NCBI GenBank assembly: GCA_030533445.1 | Contig: CM060065.1 | Location: 2,003,710-2,067,709 of the forward strand | DNA length: 64,000 nt | Direction of reading: 5' to 3' | Source: Cyprinodon diabolis | Taxonomy: Eukaryota; Chordata; Actinopteri; Cyprinodontiformes; Cyprinodontidae | Part shown: positions 11,588 through 22,172 of the stretch, piece after piece | Layout: the number at the start of each line of letters is the position of its first letter | Numbering within the stretch: position 1 is the first letter of the stretch | Translations under genes and position numbers: made by a program | Notes under the pieces: model-generated | What the model was told of the DNA's origin: nothing | Databases searched by the model: none | The model's input: the letters and a program-made list of their open reading frames with translations, nothing else

Positions 11588-11590
<3 letters not shown>
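10343..11590 (+). mobile_element. Complete Tc1-like DNA transposon
   Basis: The 1248-bp element has perfectly matching 29-bp terminal inverted repeats starting CACTATATTGCCAAAAG. It is flanked by TA on both sides and contains one uninterrupted transposase gene (10477-11508) on the plus strand. Size, TA target site and single-gene layout are all standard for the Tc1 branch of Tc1/mariner elements. With no terminal mismatch and no broken codon it looks recently inserted and possibly still mobile. Activity is inferred, not shown. Confidence 0.93.
10477..11508 (+). CDS. Tc1-like transposase, full length
   Basis: The 343-residue enzyme cuts and pastes its own element by binding the terminal repeats and cleaving with a DD34E catalytic triad. 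An N-terminal paired-like helix-turn-helix region (about residues 1-110) includes the GRPRKL motif at 59-64, typical of Tc1 DNA-binding domains. The catalytic residues are all present: D154 in WSDESRF, D245 in FQHDCAPVH and E280 in [12 protein letters not shown], with exactly 34 residues between the last two. The C-terminus ends KGGPTSY, matching the usual KGGPT(R/S)Y ending. I chose the ATG at 10477 because family members begin MGRS or MGK; an in-frame ATG at 10444 would add 11 residues. The HDCAP segment has C where many relatives have N, which occurs in fish copies. Confidence 0.92.
   Translation: MGRSQELSEFQRGTVIGCHLCNKSSREISSLLNIPQSTVSCIIRKWKCLGTTATQPRSGRPRKLTERGQRMLKRIVRRGRQLSAESITTDLQTSCGLQISSRTVRRELHGMGFHGRAAASKPYITKCNAKRRMRWCKARRHWTLEQWRRVLWSDESRFSIWQSDGRVWVWRLPGERYLSDCIVPSVKFDGGGIMVWGCFSGAGLGPLVPVKGTLNASAYQDILDNSMLPTLWEQFGAGPFLFQHDCAPVHKARSIKTWMTESGVDELDWPAQSPDLNPIEHLWDELERRLRARPSRPTSVCDLTNALLEEWSKIPINTLLNLVDSLPRRVEAVLAAKGGPTSY

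Positions 11591-11636
<46 letters not shown>
11591..11636. repeat. (TA)n microsatellite right of the Tc1 element
   Basis: This TA tract continues the tract interrupted by the Tc1-like insertion. It and the left tract together make about 70 bases of TA repeat. Confidence 0.9.
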
Positions 11637-11638
<2 letters not shown>

Positions 11639-12419
11639 TTGTGGCCATCAAAATGCTTCAGTGGTATTCTGTGGGTCAAATAGTTGAGTAAAAGCATTTG
11701 GCACAATCTGGCACATTTGGAGATGCTGGTGACTCCAAAAGTTCAAAGTCCCACAGCTCTGGAACTATTGTAGCTAGAGGGCTGAAATTTGTGGTTGACA
11801 TGCTGTAGAACAAATGTAATACAATGAAACCTGCCTTTCATCAAGTATGTCTTTATTACTGCTGTTCAAAAAAGACCTATTATTTTCGAGAATAAAAACC
11901 TTAACTTTGAGTCATGTTTGAACCAATGCAGCTTGGTTTTAGTCTCATATTTTCAGAAACTAGAAGGTGTTAGCTTTCAGATGATGTATCACACAACAAC
12001 TGTAATTTGGACTTACAGTTGCTCAGTTATTTTCTTTTCCATTTGGGTATGCAAAATAGGCGAGGATTACCCAAAGTTAGGTGGGTTTCATTTAAAGGCA
12101 CATGGTCTTTATGAATTGTGATCGAACCTGCTTGGTTTTTGGTGCTTTTTAATGTAGTCTAAATGTTCTACTCAGGAAAAGCTGTTTGAGGAGACACTGC
12201 ATGTTTTTACCAGAGTTCTGTCTGAACAGAGGTCATATCATACATTTTTAGGATTAACCGGATTGGACTACACTATATATTTTTTGTCAACGAAAAATAA
12301 AAAAACTTCCCTTTCTACTGGTGCTGGAGACACAACACACTCCCTGCAGCCCCCCCCTCCGTCACATTTTTCATTGTTAAGAAGAAAATAATTCAAACTC
12401 CTCACTACTTTAACTAAAA
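11637..12419. other. No recognised gene
   Basis: AT-rich intronic sequence. The short reading frames at 11918-12121 and elsewhere have no family signature. I see nothing else that can be supported. Confidence 0.5.
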
Positions 12420-12760
12420 TGTTATATTGCTTTAGACTGTTTTTCGCAGAAGTATTCATCCCCTTGGAGCTTTTTAAAATGGTGTGATATTGCAAAAACA
12501 TTGAAATAAAGATTTTTTGTTGTTCAGATGAGACCAAAAATAGGCCTCCTATTCTATGTTCAAAGCTCTGTGTAAGACGTCCTAAAGTTTTGACTGTAAG
12601 GGTTAGCAGGGCACCAGGAACGCATCCTTCCCATTGTGAACACGGTAGGGGCAGCATCATCCTTTGTGGATATGTTTCCTGGTCAGATAAGCTGAACCTC
12701 TTTGAAACCTTCATAATTTGACTTGTGGAGTCATATTTTAAAAGCCTGCCAGTGCTGGGG
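12420..12760 (+). repeat. Decayed dispersed repeat with transposase-like text
   Basis: The tract 'agtattcatccccttggagcttttt' followed by 'cccattgtgaacacggtaggggcagcatcat' resembles widely dispersed fish Tc1-related sequence. In the intact form the latter encodes the GGG-motif part of the catalytic core. No reading frame survives on that strand. A 191-codon open frame on the opposite strand (12268-12843) has no family signature and is considered spurious. Confidence 0.4.
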
Positions 12761-13078
12761 ACTAGATGAAAATCAACAACACATTTTATAGATAAGTGAA
12801 AAACAGACAAAAAAAAACAGGAATCATTTTCTTTCTGTAACAATAATGTGCAACTTCACATTAATCCTAAAACACTTTGTTATTGTAATAGAATGTAAGA
12901 AGATTACAGAAAGATTAATGCTTTTATAATTCCAAGAACCGCATTTCACTTTCAGAATGATAAATAGCATTCGTTTTTTACTTAGCTGAAGAGAAAACCC
13001 AGAATCCGACAGAGTTCTGAGATAAAGTCATTCTTCCTTTTACCCATTTAATTTCTTTGTGTCTTGTTTTGTACAACG

Positions 13079-13875
13079 GAGTATTAGGGCAACGCTTGAG
13101 GAGTTTCCTTTTTTTATATGAGAATAAAATCAAAGAATAAGGGGAATAAATTAATAAAATTAGGAGAATGAAGTCATCATACCCATTTCAGAAAGAAATC
13201 ATCAAGCTTATAGTCGTTTGTCAAAGAACACTACTGCCACCTACTGGTTGGTGACGTCACGGTGCGGTATCGGCTGTTGATCAAGTCCCAGTGCTGTATC
13301 TGGTGTTTGTCACAACGCGCTATTATCCAAGTCATCTTGAAAACATTCTTCTTCCAAATGTTGGCTACATATTACGGGTTTTTTCTCTGGCCAGAAGTTC
13401 GATGGCAAATCCTCCCTCTTCAAGTTGGCGATCCAACGACCAACCCGTCCGTGGAGGATCAGGAATCAGAAAGGTGGAATAACTCTTTTTTTCACTTTTA
13501 CCCGATGTATTCCAGCATCCAGCTGCCATGCACGTGGGCATTGTCAGTTTCACTATAGCTCTGGTGAATTTCAATGGTGAAGTCCTCTGGAAATCTTCAA
13601 TCTGCTGGAAGATGGCAGGAGGGAGGGGTTACTATATTTGGCCAAAAATGGCCGCTCCCAGACTTAGTGATTGCATCGAAGAATATTGTTTTTATTTTTT
13701 TTTTTATAATAAACACTACATTCATTAAATCACTGCAAACATATTAGTTTTAGGTAAATAATGATTCATTGATTATACCTTGCTGACCGGACATTTGCTT
13801 TAAGAATTGTCATAACTTGCAACTTATTCTCGTTTAAAAAAAATAAAAATTCTTTAGCCTGGCCCTCATACTCCA
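13079..13875. mobile_element. MITE with GTATTAGGGC ends, interrupted by another element
   Basis: The left end 'gagtattagggcaacgc' and the right end in reverse 'gagtatgagggccaggc' match each other, and both match the shorter element at 36891-37245. That element has the same 'gagaataaa..aaaattaggagaatgaag' subterminal text. The copy here is longer because a second element, containing a THAP-like frame and 'gtgacgtcacggtgcgg', sits inside it. Confidence 0.6.
13365..13541 (-). pseudogene. THAP zinc-finger-like transposon protein fragment
   Basis: The minus-strand frame begins MPTCMAAGCWNTSGKSEKKS and continues with a YSTFLIPDPPRTGW stretch. The pattern MPxxCxxxGCxN followed by a basic/serine segment and a hydrophobic-P-D-P block is the start of a THAP DNA-binding domain. 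THAP domains occur in P-element, Kolobok and some Harbinger-group transposases. The later C and H ligands are not evident in frame, so the domain is incomplete. It is probably the N-terminal exon of a dead transposon gene nested in the MITE at 13079-13875. Family assignment rests on a short motif only. Confidence 0.5.
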
Positions 13876-14326
13876 TCGTAGTTTTTCCAGTACAGCTCTG
13901 GGAATAGATGTCCCAGACCTAGCTGATAGCCCAACAGCTACATACTGAAAATGATTCAGGGAGTAGAAGCGTATACAGAGATGAAAAGGGAGGTGAGAAA
14001 GAGAGAGGGGATAAGAACTAAGGGAGAGAGAGAAAGAGGGGTAAAGACAGGAAAGGATGCTAGATACAGAATATCTACAGTGCTGCTTCAAAACCTGAAT
14101 GAGACGAGAAGAACAGAAAACAGAACATAACAGCAAAAAGCAGACAACAGGCAGCCAAAGTAAACATCAACAAAAAATGACAGTTTGTGGGGTGGGGTGT
14201 GGGGAAGGACAGCAAGGTATGCTAGACCAATGACCTGGTAGGCATCTGTGAGCAAGTTGAAATGAGACACGACATGATGGCAGCATACAGTAGTAGCCAT
14301 TTAATATTTCCCCACTTACCTTGATG
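13876..14326. repeat. Purine-rich dispersed repeat
   Basis: The stretch 'gagacgagaagaacagaaaa' with 'agacaacaggcagccaaa' recurs in similar form at about 31485-31525. The preceding 'agagagagaaagag' region likewise resembles 31830-31875. It is a shared non-coding repeat of unknown class. Confidence 0.4.
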
Positions 14327-17188
14327 AGTCCTTGGCTGCTCCTTGGTTGGTCCTTGGTTGGTTATTGGCTGGTCCTTGGCTGTTCCTTGGTTAACTATTG
14401 GTTGGTTATTTGCTGGTCCTTGGCTGGTCCTTGGTTGGTCATTGGCTGGTCCTTGGCTGGTCCCTGGTTGATCCCTGGCTGGCCCTTGGTTGGTCCTTGT
14501 TCGGTCATTGGTTGGTCCTTGGTTTGTCCTTGGCTGATCCCTGGCTGGTCCTTGTTTGGTCGTTGGCTGGTCTTTGGCTGGTCCTTGTTTGGTCGTTGGC
14601 TGGTCCACAGCTAGTACCTGACTGATCCCTGGCTGGTCATTAGCTGGTCCTTGGATGGTCCTTGTACGGTCATTGGCTGGTCGTTGGCTGGTCCCTGGCT
14701 GATCCCTGGCTGGTCCTTGGTTGGTCCTTGTTCAGTCATTAGTTGGTCCTTGGCTGATCCCTGGCTGATCCTTGGTTGGTCCTTGGTTGGACATTGGCTG
14801 ATCCCTGGCTGGTCCTTGGTTGGTCCTTGGCTGGTCCTTGGTTGGTCATTGGTTGGTCATTGGCTTGTCCTTGGCTGGTCCTTGTTTGGTCGTTGGCTGG
14901 TCCTTGGTTGGTCCTTGGCTGGTCCTTGGTTGGTCATTGGTTGGTCATTGGTCGGTCCTTGGCTGATCCCTAGCTGATCCCTGGCTGTTCCTTGGCTGGT
15001 CCCTGGCTGGTCCTTGGCTGGTCCTTGGCTGGTATTTGGTTGGTCCTTGGTTAATCCTTGGCTGGTCCTTGGCTGGTCATTGGCTGGTCCTTGACTGATT
15101 CCTGGCTGGTTGTTGGCTGGTCCTTGACCAGTCCTTGGCTAGTTCTTGGCTGGTCCTTGTTTGGTCGTTGGCTGGTCCATGGTTGGTCCTTGGCTGGTCC
15201 TTGTTCGGTCATTGGTTAGTCCTTGGTTTGTCCTTGGCTGATCCCTGGCTGGTCCTTGGCTGATCCCTGTCTGGTCCTTGGCTGGTCCTTTGCTTGTCCT
15301 TGGCTGGTCCTTGGTTGGTCCTTGGTTCGTCATTGGCTAGTCCTTAGCTGATCACTGGCTACTGCTTGGCTAGTCCTTGGCTGGTCACTGGCTACTGGTT
15401 CCTGGCTGATCCTTGGCTGGTCCTTGTTTGGTCATTGCCTGGTCCATGGCTGGTCCTTGGTTGTTCCTTGGTTGGCCCTTGGCTGGTTTTTGGCTAGTTC
15501 TTGGCTAGACCGTGGCTGGTTCCGGGCTGATCCTTTGCTGGTCCTTGTTTGGTCATTGCCTGGTCCATAGCTGGTCCTTGGTTGGTCCTTGGTTGGCCCT
15601 TGGCTGGTCCGTGGTTGGTCATTGGCTTGTCCTTGGCTGGTCTTTGGCTGGTTCCTGGCTGATCCTTGGCTGGTCATTGTTTGGTCATTGCCTGGTCCTT
15701 GGCTGGTCCTTGGTTGGTCATTGGCTGGTCCTTGGCTGATCCCTGGCTGGTCCTTGGTTGGTCATTGGTTGATTCTTGGTTGGTCCTTGGTTGGTCCTTG
15801 GCTGATCCCTAGCTGATCCCTGGCTGGTCCTTGGCTGGTCCTTGGTTGGTCCTTGGCTGGTATTTGGTTGGTCATTGGTTAGTCCTTGGCTGGTCCTTGG
15901 TTGGTCATTGGCTGGTCCTTGGCTGGTCCCTGGCTTATCATTGGCTGGTCCTTGGTTGGTCCTTGGTGGTCCTTGGCTGGTATTTGGTTGGTTAATGGTT
16001 AGTCCTTGGCTGGTCCTTGGTTGGTCATTGGCTGGTCCTTGGATGGTCCCTGGCTGGTCCTTGGCTGATCCCTGGCTGGTCCTTGGCTGGTCCTTGGTCG
16101 GTCCTTTGTTGGTCCTTGGCTTGTCCTTGGTTGGCCTTGGCTTGTCTTTGGCTGGTCTTTGGCTGGTCTTTGGTTGGTCATTGGCTGGTCCTTGGTTGGT
16201 CATTGGGTCGTCCTTGGTTGGTCCTTGGCTAGTCTTTGGCTGGTTCTTGGCTGGTCTTTGTTTGGTCCTTGGTTGGTCATTGGCTGGTCCTTGGTTGGTC
16301 CTTAGTTGGTCCTTGGCTGGTCCTTGGCTAGTTCTCGGCTAGGCCATGGTTGCTTCTTGGCTGATCCTTGGCTGGTCCTTGTTTGGTCATTGCCTGGTCC
16401 ATGGCTGGTCCTTGCTTGGTCCTTGGTTGGCACTTGGCTGGTCTTTGGCTGGTTCTTGGCTGGTCCTTGGTTGGTCATTGGCTGGTCCTTGGTTGTTCCT
16501 TAGTTGGTTCTTGGCTCGTCCTTGGCTCGTTCTTGGCTAGACCATGGCTGGTTCCTGGCTGATCCTTTGCTGGTCCTTGTTTGGTCATTACCTGGTCCAT
16601 AGCTGGTCCTTGGTTAGTCCTTGGTTGGCCCTTGGCTGGTCCTTGGATGGTTCTTGGCTAGTCCTTTGCTGGCCCGTGTCTGGTTCCTGGCTGATCCTTG
16701 GCTGGTCCTTGTTTGGTCATATGCTGGTCCTTGGCCTGTCCTTGGCTGGTCCTTGGTTCGTCATTGGCTGGTCCTTGGCTGGCCCGTGGTTGGTCATTGG
16801 CTTGTCCATGGCTGGTCTTTTGCTGGTTCCTGGCTGATCCTTGGCTGGTCATTGTTTGGTCATTGCCTGGTCCTTGGTTGGCCCTTGGCTGGTCCTTGGA
16901 TGGTTCTTGGCTAGTCCTTTGCTGGTCATTGGCTGATTACTTGCTGATCCTTGGCTGGTCCTTGTTTGGTCATATGCTGGTCCTTGGCCTGTCCTTGGCT
17001 AGGCCTCGGCTGGTCCTTGGTTCGTCATTGGCTGGTCCTTGGTTGATCCCTGGCTGGTCCTTGGTTTGTCATCTGCTGGTCCTTGGCTGGTCCCTTGCTC
17101 ATCCTTGGCTCATCCTTTTTTGGTCATTGGCTGGTGCATGGCTCGCTCTTGGTTGGTCATTCGCAAGTCCTTGGTTGGTCATTGGCTG
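14327..17188. repeat. 11-bp minisatellite array, about 2.9 kb
   Basis: About 260 tandem copies of an 11-bp unit close to TTGGCTGGTCC, with frequent variants TTGGTTGGTCA and CTGGCTGATCC. The plus strand is rich in G and T and very poor in A. Because 11 is not a multiple of 3, translation gives an 11-residue periodic peptide in any frame. The unit rarely makes stop codons, so long open frames run through it on both strands; these are artefacts, not genes. The right half shows higher-order repeats: a longer phrase, 'ctgatccttggctggtcc' followed by 'tgtttggtcattgcctgg', recurs at about 15405, 15525, 15656, 16352, 16556, 16687, 16831 and 16942. Confidence 0.95.
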
Positions 17189-17271
17189 TTCTACTACAAT
17201 TCCCTTTTAAGCATCAACATTTGTTCTAAAATAGTCTTTCACAATTTGTGGACTTTATGATCTGCAGAGAA

Positions 17272-18161
17272 TGGGGTTGGGAATTGATAAGACTTTCACG
17301 ATTCCGACTCCGTTATCGCTTCTGTGAAACGATTCGATTCCTTATCGATTCTCTTATCGTTTCTGTAAAACAATGAACTTGGTAAGTGCACCATGAAATT
17401 CATCTATCTTTGCCTGGGGCATTCTATTTCTGCCTGTTTTGGCGAAAACAAAAGGCGGTGAACGGGAGCTGCCAGTCTCTGAGCCAGCCAGGCTACCCGT
17501 CTCGTCACAGTCATGTAAATCTAATGGAGAAGGCATCCGTTTAATGAAAAAGCATTACTGTATGATTTCAGGAAACAAATTAATCTCCCCCTTATTTAAA
17601 TAAACAAGCGTCACCTTTCTCTCGCTCCCACAACTGTGGATCAAATTTGTAGCATGTTTAATAACCCCAAAGAGAGACAGGAAATGGTTCATTTCCAGAA
17701 ATGGCATCTGGTTTACTAGGAACCACATTAAGCACAGCCAGTGATATAAAACTAGCTACTTACCACCAGAGTTGCCTTCCATGCTGGTCATAACTTTAGC
17801 TTCTGTTTGGAAGCATCAAAAACACGGTATTCATTCAAATGTATGCCATGAAGGGTGTGCAGGTGTTTCTGCATGTTGGATGTATTTCCTCCCGCGGATG
17901 TTATTGTTGCCTTGTTGCCAGTGTCTTGTTGCCATATTTTTCTCCATTAAAATGAAGCCAGTCTTTCGATTGCTGCGACTGCTTTTGTTTTGCTTTTCTA
18001 GACTTACGCCTCGTCACGTCGTACTTGCTTACGGAATGCCGTGTGCTCTGGTGCTGCATGGAACCGTTAAGAGAATCGTTAAGCGAGCTGCCAAACGGTG
18101 CCATGGAATTGGAACACGGAACAGGTTCTGAACAGGAACTGCTTTTCGATTCCCATCCCTA
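17272..18161. mobile_element. Non-autonomous hAT element with 8-bp target duplication
   Basis: The left end TGGGGTTGGGAATTGATAAG and the right end in reverse TAGGGATGGGAATCGAAAAG match at 16 of 20 positions. The flanks GCAGAGAA (17264-17271) and ACAGAGAA (18162-18169) form an 8-bp target duplication with one mismatch, as expected for hAT. Subterminal 'cgattc..ttatcg' repeats occur at both ends. No transposase is encoded. Confidence 0.75.
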
Positions 18162-18169
18162 ACAGAGAA

Positions 18170-18600
18170 CCGTCATTTCCTGGTCAGACCCTGTTATTCA
18201 GTTAAGGGGGAGTCAGAGTAAAAAAATATTCAAGAGGGGGTCACTCCAGTAGCTAGAAGTTGGAGGGGATATTGCTGGTAGTCACAGGGTAGTAGGCTGC
18301 CATCCGGCAGGCTAGTGCCGTTTTGAATGGCTGCTACTGTATGGGACACATATTACAAGAGGAGTAGTGAGTGTTCTCCAACTCCAGGCCCTCCTCATGA
18401 TCCTCACTGTGCAAACCCTCTTCTAACAGTTTAGTGACTGTCATGACTTTATAGCCAGGTAAAGGTGCCATCTTCAGTGTCTCCCACTGATGAGCAAGGC
18501 TAGTCAGATCTGCCTGTGAGGTGGAAATTGTGGCACGCTCATCAAATTTGACAATTTGGCCAGGCATTTGCTAAGTTCTCCCAGACCTATTTTTGGGAGT
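18170..18600. repeat. Dispersed repeat sharing text with 38410-38645
   Basis: 'ttttgaatggctgctactgt' at 18321-18340 recurs at 38504-38523, and 'ggagtcagagtaaa' at 18209 recurs in reverse at about 38628-38641. Both regions therefore carry copies of one repeat family with different internal arrangement. It is non-coding. Confidence 0.5.
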
Positions 18601-19629
18601 GCTTTATCCCTGATGTGAGGAAAGTTTCTTTGGTACATGCAGGTAAAGTCTGAGCAGAGCACTGCACAAGCGACAGTGGACACTCTCTGTAATGTTGAGG
18701 ATTACATTAGGATTTAGGATTAGCATTTAGATGTTACTAATAATAAAGATTTTACATAATTGCCAAGGTTAGAGCTATAGGTAGTCATATCATGTCATAT
18801 CATGACTCAATGGGAAATCATCTAACGGGGAAATAGTAATGAACCTCGACCTATAGTAAATCCAAGGTTGGAAAACACAAACGTTGTCGTTTGAGCTGGG
18901 ATAGGTAACTATAAGTCAGCAACAGACAGAAAAATCCAACAACACAATCACTAGAATAATGCTGTAGTGTCAAGAAAGCCAGTATTCCAGCTTAGAGCCA
19001 TTTCTGTCTAATGGTAGTGTTTTGTGGTGTTCATGTCACTAGGTGCATGTTGTTGCTCTACTGTAGAAACGGTTCTGTAACTTCTCCCAAATGCTCTACT
19101 TCTCCTGAAGCACCAACAGGAGTGATGTCATCACCATCACCACATTTGAATAGCAAACATATGCTAACAGTGTTCTTCCGCTCACTGACCAGAGACCTTT
19201 GGGCTCTCTGCACATCATACTGTGTTTTAACTTTAAACATAAAAACAAAATTCTAGTACAAATATTCTTAGAAGAATACAGACCAGACGGCCCACGGGTC
19301 AGGACCCCCAAGGATGGTGCCAGCATGACCCAGACAGACCAGTCAGCCCGAGCCCCCCCAAATAAATCCTGAATTCTTATAACCCCTACTCCCTCCCCCT
19401 CCATGCCCTAACCACACACCCCACCCACCCATTCCCAGGGAGGGAGGAGGTGTCAGCCCTTGTGTCACTTCTGTGTAAATGTCCTCTATGTGAGCATATG
19501 ATGATTTTATTTATTAGTTTTATCAGTTGGTAAAATGAATCTTAAATGTTGGCTGAGATATTAACATTTCTATGGTTATTGTATTTGTTATTGCTGATGT
19601 TAATTATTAGATTCACAATCTAAAATGAA
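18601..19629. other. No recognised gene
   Basis: Mostly unremarkable sequence. A C-rich stretch at about 19280-19440 ('cagcccgagccccccc', 'ccccaccc') could be the 5' region of the LINE that follows, but I cannot show this. No coding region is supported. Confidence 0.4.
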
Positions 19630-20960
19630 GGAATGTAGAAAAGACACTATATAGATTGATACTCATGCTGGCGGTAATGACACCCTTTTAGGCTGATCAC
19701 TAAAATTAATGTGTAAGTTTGCCAAAACAATGTCGGACTCCGTAATTTTCTCTGGTCCCCTCCCTGATCTGACCAGTGATGACATGTTTAGCCGCATGTC
19801 GTCATTCAACCGCTGGTTGTCTAGGTGGTGTCCTGAAAACAACGTGGGCTACATTAATAATTGGCTATCCTTTTGGGGAAAGCCTGGTCTGATTCGGAGA
19901 GACGGCATCCATCCCACTTTGGATGGTGCAGCTCTTCTTTTTAGGAATCTGGACGAGTTTATTAGTTCTCCAAGACCCTGACCCCCCAGGAAGCAGAGTC
20001 GTAGTTTAACACATCTCTCTGCAGCTTCTCTACTGTTACCCACTCATTACTCTTTCCAGAAAGTGTCTTGCCCACAACCAAAATCAAATAAATTAGAAAA
20101 GACTCCCAAGAGAGTAAATCATGATAATCTTATAAAACTAACTCCAATTGGGAAAAAGTTAAAATGATAAAATGAGGCTTATTGAACATAAGATCTCTTT
20201 CCTCTAAAAGTCTGCTAGTTAATGACTTGATTTGTGATAATCACATTGATTTATGTTGCCTTACAGAAACTTGGCTGCAGCAAGAGGAATATTTAAGCAT
20301 AAATGAGGCCACTCCTTCTAGTTATTTAAGTTTTCGCATACCCAGAAATTGATTGATTTATTGATCTCACAGTAGAGAAATTTACTTGTACATTATCTCA
20401 AATTGTCAAAGAAGAAGATTTACCAAAGGTAGAAAAAGGAGCATGTATAAAGTATATGGAGCAATCTTTCAGTCTGACTTACTGATTACTCAAAAGGCAG
20501 TTAATAATTAAAACTCTTTTGAAGATTTAACCCTTGGTTTCCCTAATCCAAATTGCAAAGCCAGAAAACCTCTTCTTTATGTAACTTTGTATTGTCCACC
20601 AGGTCCTTACTCTGATTTTTTTTTTTATTGTTGTTTTTCTGTTTTTTTAGAGTTCCTTTCTGATTTGTAGTTGAATGCTATCAGGGACTTCATAACGGGG
20701 GATTTTAATATCCATGCTGACATTGAAGGTGGATAGTTTAAAAGCAGCCTTAAATTGGCTTTGTTCAAAATGTGAATAGTCCCACACATTCTCATCTTCA
20801 TACTTTGGATCTTGTGCTGACATACGGCATAGAATGTGAAGAAATAACAGTATTTCCTCACAACCCTGTCCTCTCTGACCTTTAATAACCTTCTTTAATA
20901 ACCTTCAGGATTACTTAAAAAGAGTTCTCCTGCCCCAAAAGAAGGTTTCACTTTAGTAGC
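19630..20960 (+). mobile_element. L2-type LINE, 5' part, decayed
   Basis: This matches the LINE at 48979-50060 and extends further 5'. It includes an SGNH-hydrolase-like segment (19709-19981) and the start of the endonuclease ([14 protein letters not shown] at about 20253). Near 20695 it has GDFNIHADIEGG, an endonuclease active-site motif, and near 20779 a SHTFSSSYFG block. Stops and frameshifts are frequent. A roughly 115-base foreign insert occurs at about 20345-20460. The copy is cut at about 20960 by hAT-derived sequence, and the LINE resumes at 22173. Confidence 0.8.
19709..19981 (+). pseudogene. LINE SGNH/esterase-like domain fragment
   Basis: The 90-residue frame contains [29 protein letters not shown] and [19 protein letters not shown]. 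The D-x-x-H-P block is the C-terminal catalytic signature of SGNH (GDSL-like) esterases that precede the endonuclease in many CR1/L2-clade elements. The N-terminal GDS serine block is not present in this frame, so the enzyme is incomplete. It belongs to the LINE at 19630-20960 and is not a host gene. Confidence 0.65.
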
Positions 20961-21047
20961 TCACTACCACATTTTTTTTATTTTAGTCTTTTTTTCATTT
21001 TAGTCAACACTGTAAATAATAGAACTTCTCCACACACTGCTTTTTTT

Positions 21048-21049
<2 letters not shown>

Positions 21050-21132
<83 letters not shown>
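21050..21132. repeat. (AT)n microsatellite
   Basis: A pure AT run of about 80 bases. It is self-complementary and can form cruciforms. Confidence 0.95.
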
Positions 21133-21135
<3 letters not shown>

Positions 21136-21199
21136 ACTATACAGAATAAAAATTCTTCACACAGCTTCTCTTTTTCTCTATTTTGTTTATATAACACTG

Positions 21200-22172
21200 T
21201 GCAGAATAGAACTTCACTCTGATTCTCTTTTTAACATATATCACACTGTACATGTTGAACCTTTTGTTGGCTTGTTTCATCATATCCACAAAGTCTTCAT
21301 CCTCAATGGTCCTTGCAAGCAGGTCAGAACGCCCAATCCACTTTGCCATTGAGTTCTTCAGGGCTTTCTGCTCTTTGCCATCAGGTTTTTACGGTGGGGG
21401 TGCTCCCAACAGCTCTGCAACAGACTTCCCTTCCTTCCCAGACCTCTGATCTGGCTGTGGTGTCACTTTGTCAGGAATCTAGTTGGGAGGAAGAAATTTA
21501 AACGATTAATATGCAGTGTATCAGTAGAACATCTTTCTTCTATGACAGAGAGACAGACAGATACAGGCACAGGAAGACACACACAGTCACACACACACAC
21601 CCGTTCCCACTACTACAGGCCCAGCCATTCCTTACCTTACTCCATATGGCAGCGTGTCAGCACCTCAGATGTCGCTTGAGGTTCGCTCTGTGACTCTTTG
21701 GTGGCGTCCTTCCTCCGGTGTTTTCCTTTGCATCGTAAACGAAATGGCTCCGTACATCCAGGCGTTGTTTAACAAACCACACACCGGTATCCGCAATGAC
21801 TGCGAAGTTGAGCTAGGAGTATAAAGCCTATGCTGCTACTGACTGAGTGCTGCGAGGCACTGTGGGACAGGCGCCCTGTAGGGACAAACAACGCAACAAT
21901 GCGTAATCTTCTATGAAGCTCAAGGAACACTTATATCATCAATTACATATTAATCATAAACCATTACATTAATACATTTCTTAATGTCCATTCGTCAATG
22001 GATCGTAAATTGGGTCTGTCTTAGTCCCGTTGACGAAAATAATTTTTTTATTTTCGTCATATTTTAATTTTCTGGAAAAAAGTTTTGTGCGTTATCGTCT
22101 CGTCATTGTCATGGGAAAAAGGGGCGTTGACGATATATTTTTGTCATCTTCATGGTTGACGAAATTAACACT
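21200..22172 (-). mobile_element. hAT element remnant with BED-finger transposase pieces
   Basis: The right end in reverse is CAGTGTTAATTTCGTCAACC, a typical fish hAT terminus. On the minus strand a BED-finger half reads PPKSHRANLKRHLRC (about 21670-21715). Further on, MAKWIGRSDLLARTIEDEDF (21349 downward) resembles the start of the ZBED/hAT transposase body, where a conserved 'V-E-D-x-x-F' is usual. Most of the catalytic domain is absent. A second terminus-like end, 'ttttagtcaacactg', at about 20995-21010 points the same way, so the left side is rearranged. The element replaced about 370 bases of the host LINE. Confidence 0.6.

Noticed and set aside
10800..11651. 283-codon minus-strand frame inside the first Tc1 element
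   Set aside because: It is the complement of the transposase gene, and its start runs into the TA tract.
12268..12843. 191-codon open frame on the minus strand
   Set aside because: No domain or family pattern. The opposite strand carries transposon-like text, and the frame has several low-complexity stretches. Judged spurious.
14222..17260. Many 60-190-codon open frames on both strands
   Set aside because: They are translations of the 11-bp minisatellite, which seldom forms a stop codon; the peptides are purely periodic.
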